From Flavobacteriales bacterium UBA6057 (GTDB lineage Bacteria > Bacteroidota > Bacteroidia > Flavobacteriales_G > Salibacteraceae), in assembly GCA_002428995.1 (NCBI GenBank), contig DIYJ01000015.1, positions 149,613-213,612 on the forward strand: a stretch of DNA of 64,000 nucleotides, written 5' to 3'. Shown one piece after another: positions 60,125 through 64,000 of the stretch. The position numbers were made by a program, and so were the translations under genes. Each line of letters begins with the position of its first letter. The first letter of the stretch is position 1. The notes under the pieces were generated by a model. The model made no database searches. It was given only the letters and a program-made list of their open reading frames with translations, and was not told where the DNA came from.

Positions 60125-61127
60125 CGCCTGGCGCCTCTTTAGCAGTTTTGGAATTGATCAGCGGCATGGCGATGATGGCCATAAAACCGAGCACAACATT
60201 CAGAGCCGTTTGTCCAACCCAAACAATCCATCCGAAAGCATAGCCCCGGGATTCTTCAATACCGTAAAGGGTAAGGATCAACATGATGGCCAACGGATAG
60301 GCTCCCAGTCCGCCTTGTACGGCCACAATGGCGATACCACCGAGGACAAAGGAAGCAAGTACTCCACCGGGAGGTACTTCCTGCGTTTCGGGAAACGTCT
60401 GAAAAGTGACCAGGTACATCACGTAGTAAGCAATCCAAATCAGGGCGGTGTGGAAGTAGAATCCAGCTTGACCCTTCATGGTTCTCAGTGACTTGAAACC
60501 CTCGATGAGACCTGCTACAATCTCGCGGAACTTAACAGCGATAGGATTCACGGACTGCTGAAGAAACCTCCAACCGATGAAGGCTGCAATAAGCCCTACA
60601 ACTCCGACTCCCGCCAGTATCAAAATGCTGCTGGTTTTCTCGAGCATCGGCTCCAGTATTCCCATCACAAAATCCAGAAGGATTTCGGCTTGAAGTGCTA
60701 CAGACAGCACTACCAGGGAGAGCAGAATGATCAAGTCAACCAATCGCTCGGCCACCACTGTTCCAAAAAGCTTCTCGAAGGGCAGGCGCTGGTATCGGGC
60801 CAAAACGCCACATCGGGTGACTTCACCGAGCCGGGGAAAAGCCAGGTTCGCCAGGTAGCCGATCATCACAGCCGAAAAACGATTGATCATGCTGACCTTC
60901 AAGTCCAGTGCTTCCAGAGGGTATTTCCACCGATATGCCCGAAACACATGGCTCAGGATGGCGACTACCAGAGAAAGTACAATCCACCAGTAATTGGCTT
61001 CCTGGAAAGACTCCATGATGTTTTGCTTGTCTTCCTCGGTGAGCTTTTGATAGACATACCAAATGAGAAAGAAGCCCAGTGCCAGTGAAATGACAACCTG
61101 GAGTATAGATTTCAGACGCTTCTTCAA
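60114..61127 (-). CDS. Lysylphosphatidylglycerol synthase transmembrane-domain (flippase-like) protein
   Basis: A 337-residue integral membrane protein with about eight hydrophobic segments (near 8-25, 45-63, 125-145, 160-182, 225-245, 262-288, 298-318). The family sequence FSAVMIGYLANLAFPRLGEV, with RCGVLARY after it, is diagnostic of the UPF0104/LPG_synthase_TM family. Family members are the flippase part of MprF-type proteins or glycolipid transporters; the lysyltransferase part is absent. It follows panD by 3 bp and overlaps rfaE2 by 11 bp. The substrate is unknown; a lipid carrier is likely. Confidence 0.88.
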   Translation of the reverse strand: MKKRLKSILQVVISLALGFFLIWYVYQKLTEEDKQNIMESFQEANYWWIVLSLVVAILSHVFRAYRWKYPLEALDLKVSMINRFSAVMIGYLANLAFPRLGEVTRCGVLARYQRLPFEKLFGTVVAERLVDLIILLSLVVLSVALQAEILLDFVMGILEPMLEKTSSILILAGVGVVGLIAAFIGWRFLQQSVNPIAVKFREIVAGLIEGFKSLRTMKGQAGFYFHTALIWIAYYVMYLVTFQTFPETQEVPPGGVLASFVLGGIAIVAVQGGLGAYPLAIMLILTLYGIEESRGYAFGWIVWVGQTALNVVLGFMAIIAMPLINSKTAKEAPGDAS

Positions 61128-61130
61128 GAA

Positions 61131-61484
61131 TCAGGCTTTAAGAGTGTTCGTTCTTTCATCCGGGAAGATGATCCAGGGCTTGAAAGACTTAGCCTCTTCA
61201 AACTCCAGGGAAGCATAGGAAATGATGATGATGATATCACCTTTCATGGCTTTGCGGGCAGCGGGTCCGTTCAAGCTGATGACACCACTGTTTCGCTCTC
61301 CGGTAATCACATAGGTCTCAAGTCGTTCACCGTTGTTGATATTCACGATGGTCACCTTCTCTCCCTCGATCATGTTGCATGCTTCCATGAGCGCTGCATC
61401 GATTTCAATGCTACCGATGTAGTCCAGGTCGCTGTCTGTGACAGTCACCCGGTGGATCTTCGATTTTACTACCTCAATCATCAT
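61131..61484 (-). CDS. panD: Aspartate 1-decarboxylase
   Basis: A 117-residue PanD zymogen. The self-cleavage site Gly-Ser is visible in YIGSIEIDAALMEA (Ser about residue 25), which yields the pyruvoyl group. NGERLETYVITGERNSG and SLNGPAARKAMKGD are also characteristic. It makes beta-alanine for pantothenate and coenzyme A. It heads the leftward operon panD, flippase-like gene, rfaE2, sufE, DUF59, DUF2480. Two adjacent ATG codons (61484 and 61481) are possible starts. Confidence 0.97.
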   Translation of the reverse strand: MMIEVVKSKIHRVTVTDSDLDYIGSIEIDAALMEACNMIEGEKVTIVNINNGERLETYVITGERNSGVISLNGPAARKAMKGDIIIIISYASLEFEEAKSFKPWIIFPDERTNTLKA

Positions 61485-61526
61485 TTGGCGGCAAAATTAG
61501 CAATAAATGGAGGGGTGAGCATGCAC

Positions 61527-61534
61527 TACATTTG
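61527..61534 (+). promoter_or_regulatory. -7 promoter element of the Nudix gene
   Basis: TACATTTG matches TAnnTTTG and lies 28 bases before the ATG at 61562; a -33 TTG was not found. Confidence 0.45.
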
Positions 61535-61561
61535 AGCCTCTTAAACGATTCGCATGACCTG

Positions 61562-61996
61562 ATGGCGATTCAGCAAAACATACTCCTTGCCTGCGACACC
61601 ATTGTGATCTCTCCTGATCGAAAGATCCTTTTGATCCAGCGAAAGAATCCACCTTTTCAGGGTTGCTGGGCGCTGCCAGGAGGGTTTGCCGAAGACGATG
61701 AGGACCTTGCTCAAACAGCCCAGCGCGAGTTGCTGGAAGAGACGTCTATTTCCCTCAACTCAGATGAACTCATTCAGTTTGGCACCTATGGCAAACCGGG
61801 TCGAGATCCGCGAGCGCGAACGGTGAGTGTGGTATACTACCAATTCCTTGAAAAAGCCATGGAAGCCAGAGCCGATGATGATGCAGCGGAAGCGCAATGG
61901 TTCCCGCTCAATGCATTGCCAACTCTGGCTTTTGATCACGGTGTGGTGGTGCGTGATTTCATCCAGGCGCAGATGCCGGAAGCACTTACTGAATGA
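61562..61996 (+). CDS. Nudix hydrolase
   Basis: A 144-residue Nudix protein with the box GGFAEDDEDLAQTAQRELLE then ET (Gx5Ex7REUxEE). It resembles the ADP-ribose/NAD-metabolite group (SDR39U/NrtR-type N-terminal domain) by the start MAIQQNILLACDTIVISPD, IQRKNPPFQGCWALPGGF and FGTYGKPGRDPRARTVSVVY. The ligand is not certain; a role in nucleotide-sugar or NAD-derivative hydrolysis is likely. The start at 61562 follows the family pattern, although the frame is open 10 codons upstream. Its 3' end overlaps the convergent gldM by 11 bp. Confidence 0.88.
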   Translation: MAIQQNILLACDTIVISPDRKILLIQRKNPPFQGCWALPGGFAEDDEDLAQTAQRELLEETSISLNSDELIQFGTYGKPGRDPRARTVSVVYYQFLEKAMEARADDDAAEAQWFPLNALPTLAFDHGVVVRDFIQAQMPEALTE

Positions 61997-63617
61997 TCAC
62001 AACGATCGGCCCCATTTCATGGCGCACTCCATCACTTCCCTTGGCGTTGATGTCATAAAACGTAAGCCGGGTGCCACTCGGAAGTGCCCTGAAGGAAGTT
62101 TCCATTTGCTGTGTCCAGCGGTTTGATCTGCTCTCCATGGTCACAAAGCTTCCCTGGTATTTCAGGTCCACTTTGAAACTCCCTACCCGACAATTCAACT
62201 GAAACGGGAAGTCATCGGCATACAGCGCGCGGATGCCTTGCTTTGAGATCAACTGATTGGCCGTCATGCGTCCGGTAGACTCAATGTCACCAATTTTGGC
62301 GTAAGGCTTTGGCAGCGGCTTAGCGCGGAACGGGCTTCGTCCCATCACGCGTTGACTGCCATCCGGCATGGTAGCGGTCACCACAACTTCCACATTTCTG
62401 GGAGAGTTATTGCTCAACTCAACTTCGTAGTCCCCACTCGCGGTGCGTCTGATCGAATTGCCACCGGTGATGGACACTGAGATGTTTTCACTGGCCACAC
62501 CGGGTGCTGAAACCTTCACCGGATTTTTGAGCCCCTTGTAGAAGGCATTCATCTGAGTAGGCGCTACGGTAGCGCTGGGAGCCGCAACAATGTAGTCGCT
62601 TTTGAAGCGAAAATCCTGGTAGCTGCCGTCTTCCTTTTTGAGCTTGATGACACCGTCATAGGTTTTAAAGCCAGTGCTTTGGGTAGGAATGGAAATCTTT
62701 CCAAGCCCTGATTCTACCAGCAACGAATCTGAAACATCAAAGGTGTTGGCACTGGAATCATAAGTACCGGTGAGCATCACAGGTTGTTCGGTTCGGCTGT
62801 AGGCTGCCAGGAATACATCTGCTTTGTATTCCTCTCCCTGAAGCACGTAGCTGCTCTGAGGAATGACCTTCGCCTCGATGGTGTCGAACTTAAAATCGTT
62901 TTGGCGGATGTTTTGAAAGAGTGCTTTCAGCGCATCGGCTTCTGCATTTTTGATGTCTGCCTGTATCTTGCTCAGGTTGGTGATGCACCCTGCCAATGGC
63001 ATCCGGTAAAAGTTTCCCGTTTCCCAGGGCTCGATGCCACCTTCAGGTTTCGGTACTTCGGTCAATGCCAATCCCTCGTTCAACTCAGCGATCAGCTCTG
63101 TGTCCGATTCCTGGTCAAACAATGCGATGAGCGAACTTTGATAAGCCTCGATTTTGCCTTTGAGCTCGATTGCGGAGAATTCTGTTTCAACGGGAGTACT
63201 AGGCTCTGAGCCGATGAGGATGGAAGTCGGGATGTCGTAATTGTCGAGCGACTTGATGTTTTTCAGTGCAAACAGCGAGTCAGGAGTGTTGTCATCATAT
63301 CCCGCTGTTTTTGTGATCAGGTGGCGTTTCAGAGCCTCGATGTGAGTGTCCAGTGCTTCTGAATAATCGACCACCTGCTGAGCCCGATCGAAGTAGGGTT
63401 TGGTTTTTTCCGGGTCGTAGGCCATCTGCTGCCTGAACTGGTTCATTGTGGTGCTGTTCTTAGCCTCGAAAATGCGGTTGGTGCTTTCAAGACCATCGTT
63501 GATGACGACAAAGGCGTGCAAAATTTCCTTGCTGACGTTGAGTGCCAGCAGGGCGGTGAGCACGAGGTACATCATTCCAATCATTCGTTGCCTGGGAGTT
63601 TCTTTGGATCCTGCCAT
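61986..63617 (-). CDS. gldM: GldM, T9SS motor protein (copy outside a gldKLMN cluster)
   Basis: A 543-residue protein starting MAGSKETPRQRMIGMMYLV with one transmembrane helix (about 12-32, MIGMMYLVLTALLALNVSKE) and a long periplasmic part of beta-domains, matching GldM in length and N-terminus. GldM with GldL forms the proton-driven motor that energises type IX secretion and gliding. In most Bacteroidota gldM lies inside gldK-L-M-N, but here no gldL is found upstream (383 bp to the window edge hold no open frame resembling it), and downstream is a convergent Nudix gene. The start at 63617 fits the family. It may be a second copy or a rearranged cluster. Confidence 0.9.
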   Translation of the reverse strand: MAGSKETPRQRMIGMMYLVLTALLALNVSKEILHAFVVINDGLESTNRIFEAKNSTTMNQFRQQMAYDPEKTKPYFDRAQQVVDYSEALDTHIEALKRHLITKTAGYDDNTPDSLFALKNIKSLDNYDIPTSILIGSEPSTPVETEFSAIELKGKIEAYQSSLIALFDQESDTELIAELNEGLALTEVPKPEGGIEPWETGNFYRMPLAGCITNLSKIQADIKNAEADALKALFQNIRQNDFKFDTIEAKVIPQSSYVLQGEEYKADVFLAAYSRTEQPVMLTGTYDSSANTFDVSDSLLVESGLGKISIPTQSTGFKTYDGVIKLKKEDGSYQDFRFKSDYIVAAPSATVAPTQMNAFYKGLKNPVKVSAPGVASENISVSITGGNSIRRTASGDYEVELSNNSPRNVEVVVTATMPDGSQRVMGRSPFRAKPLPKPYAKIGDIESTGRMTANQLISKQGIRALYADDFPFQLNCRVGSFKVDLKYQGSFVTMESRSNRWTQQMETSFRALPSGTRLTFYDINAKGSDGVRHEMGPIVVIIQ

Positions 63618-63882
63618 TAGAGTTTTCGTTTTAGAAGGTTTGTAGCTCTGATGAGCAGACACAGCGGTGCCAGGTCAGCTCATCGATGCTGATTGAGGGA
63701 GAAAAAGAAGTGGAGGAAAACCGATGTCCGGAAATCGATTTTTACCGGCCCCAGGTAGCTACAACTGCGGGCGCTCTGAGCGATCACTCACTGGAAAAAT
63801 GCAGGCTTGGAGAAAAGTAACAGCTGTCAGTCGAGGTTTTGGACGAGTGGGCTGAAAGGCTCGATGAAGAGGGAGGGGGATC

Positions 63883-63894
63883 AGATGATTAGAT
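63883..63894 (-). repeat. Inverted copy of the CATCTAAT repeat motif
   Basis: AGATGATTAGAT is the exact reverse complement of one and a half units (ATCTAATCATCT) of the repeat at 63976-64000, about 80 bp away. Confidence 0.5.
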
Positions 63895-63975
63895 CATGAA
63901 CGGCCGGCCTGTTTGTGATTTGTGCGCAAGTTTTTCAATTTCAATGCACTACGTTCCGAAGACTCCGGAATTTTG

Positions 63976-64000
63976 CATCTAATCATCTAATCATCTAATC
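63976..64000. repeat. CATCTAAT tandem repeat at the window edge
   Basis: Three exact 8 bp units CATCTAAT plus one base; the array probably continues beyond the window. Confidence 0.8.

Larger units (their letters stand above)
63618..64000. other. Intergenic region upstream of gldM, no gene seen
   Basis: No open frame with recognisable similarity was found in these 383 bp, in particular no end of gldL. The far end carries the CATCTAAT repeat listed separately. A promoter for gldM must lie here, but no clear -7 element was found. Confidence 0.65.

Overview
The window looks like a chromosome segment from a member of Bacteroidota, most likely Flavobacteriales or a close relative. The reasons are GldM, several secreted proteins with type IX secretion (T9SS) sorting tails, a DUF2480 protein beside SUF-type Fe-S assembly genes, an extended PurF-like protein, a hybrid two-component regulator, TAnnTTTG-type -7 promoter elements, and starts without obvious Shine-Dalgarno sequences. 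Genes are tightly packed, with many 1-16 bp overlaps. No integrase, transposase, rRNA or CRISPR array was seen. The only tRNA found is an initiator tRNA-fMet.

Left part (1-11.3 kb): a truncated kamA-like aminomutase, a pentapeptide-repeat protein coupled to an alpha/beta hydrolase, pheT, a MORN/YwqK-like lipoprotein, an NfeD-like protein with a flotillin, then a leftward run of an NAD-dependent epimerase, a CPBP membrane protease and a short-chain dehydrogenase. tRNA-fMet follows, with a good promoter, a terminator, and a decayed second copy of its 3' end and terminator.

Central part (11.3-30.5 kb): the dominant feature is a two-gene leftward operon of giant RHS/YD-repeat-like exported proteins (2055 and 3008 residues). 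It is divergent from a 1191-residue hybrid histidine kinase/AraC-type regulator with a TPR sensor. The 429 bp between them hold phased TATGT repeats and a perfect palindrome. The RHS core of the larger protein is interrupted by two tandem copies of a beta-sandwich-like module. This locus is the best candidate for an undescribed system.

Middle-right part (30.5-51.3 kb): a carboxypeptidase-regulatory-like outer-surface protein, an unrecognised membrane protein pair, and phenylacetate genes (paaY-like and paaZ with a secreted YciI-like protein between them). A GxxExxY gene behind a tandem repeat follows, then T9SS cargo proteins and a two-component system. That system's divergent control region contains four helically phased GTTAA boxes between two -7 elements. 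An ALDH8A1/aminomuconate-semialdehyde-dehydrogenase-like enzyme, an atypical SDR and 3-hydroxyanthranilate dioxygenase are spread across 39-51 kb. Together they suggest a loosely clustered kynurenine catabolic route.

Right part (51.3-64 kb): a large T9SS type-B adhesin-like protein, a PurF-like amidophosphoribosyltransferase, a SPOR-like exported protein, and a compact leftward operon (panD, a flippase-like membrane protein, rfaE2, sufE, a DUF59 protein, DUF2480). A Nudix hydrolase follows, then a gldM gene with no neighbouring gldL or gldN, and a repeat-containing intergenic end. No functional assignment here was tested by a database search; all rest on motif reading and family recall.
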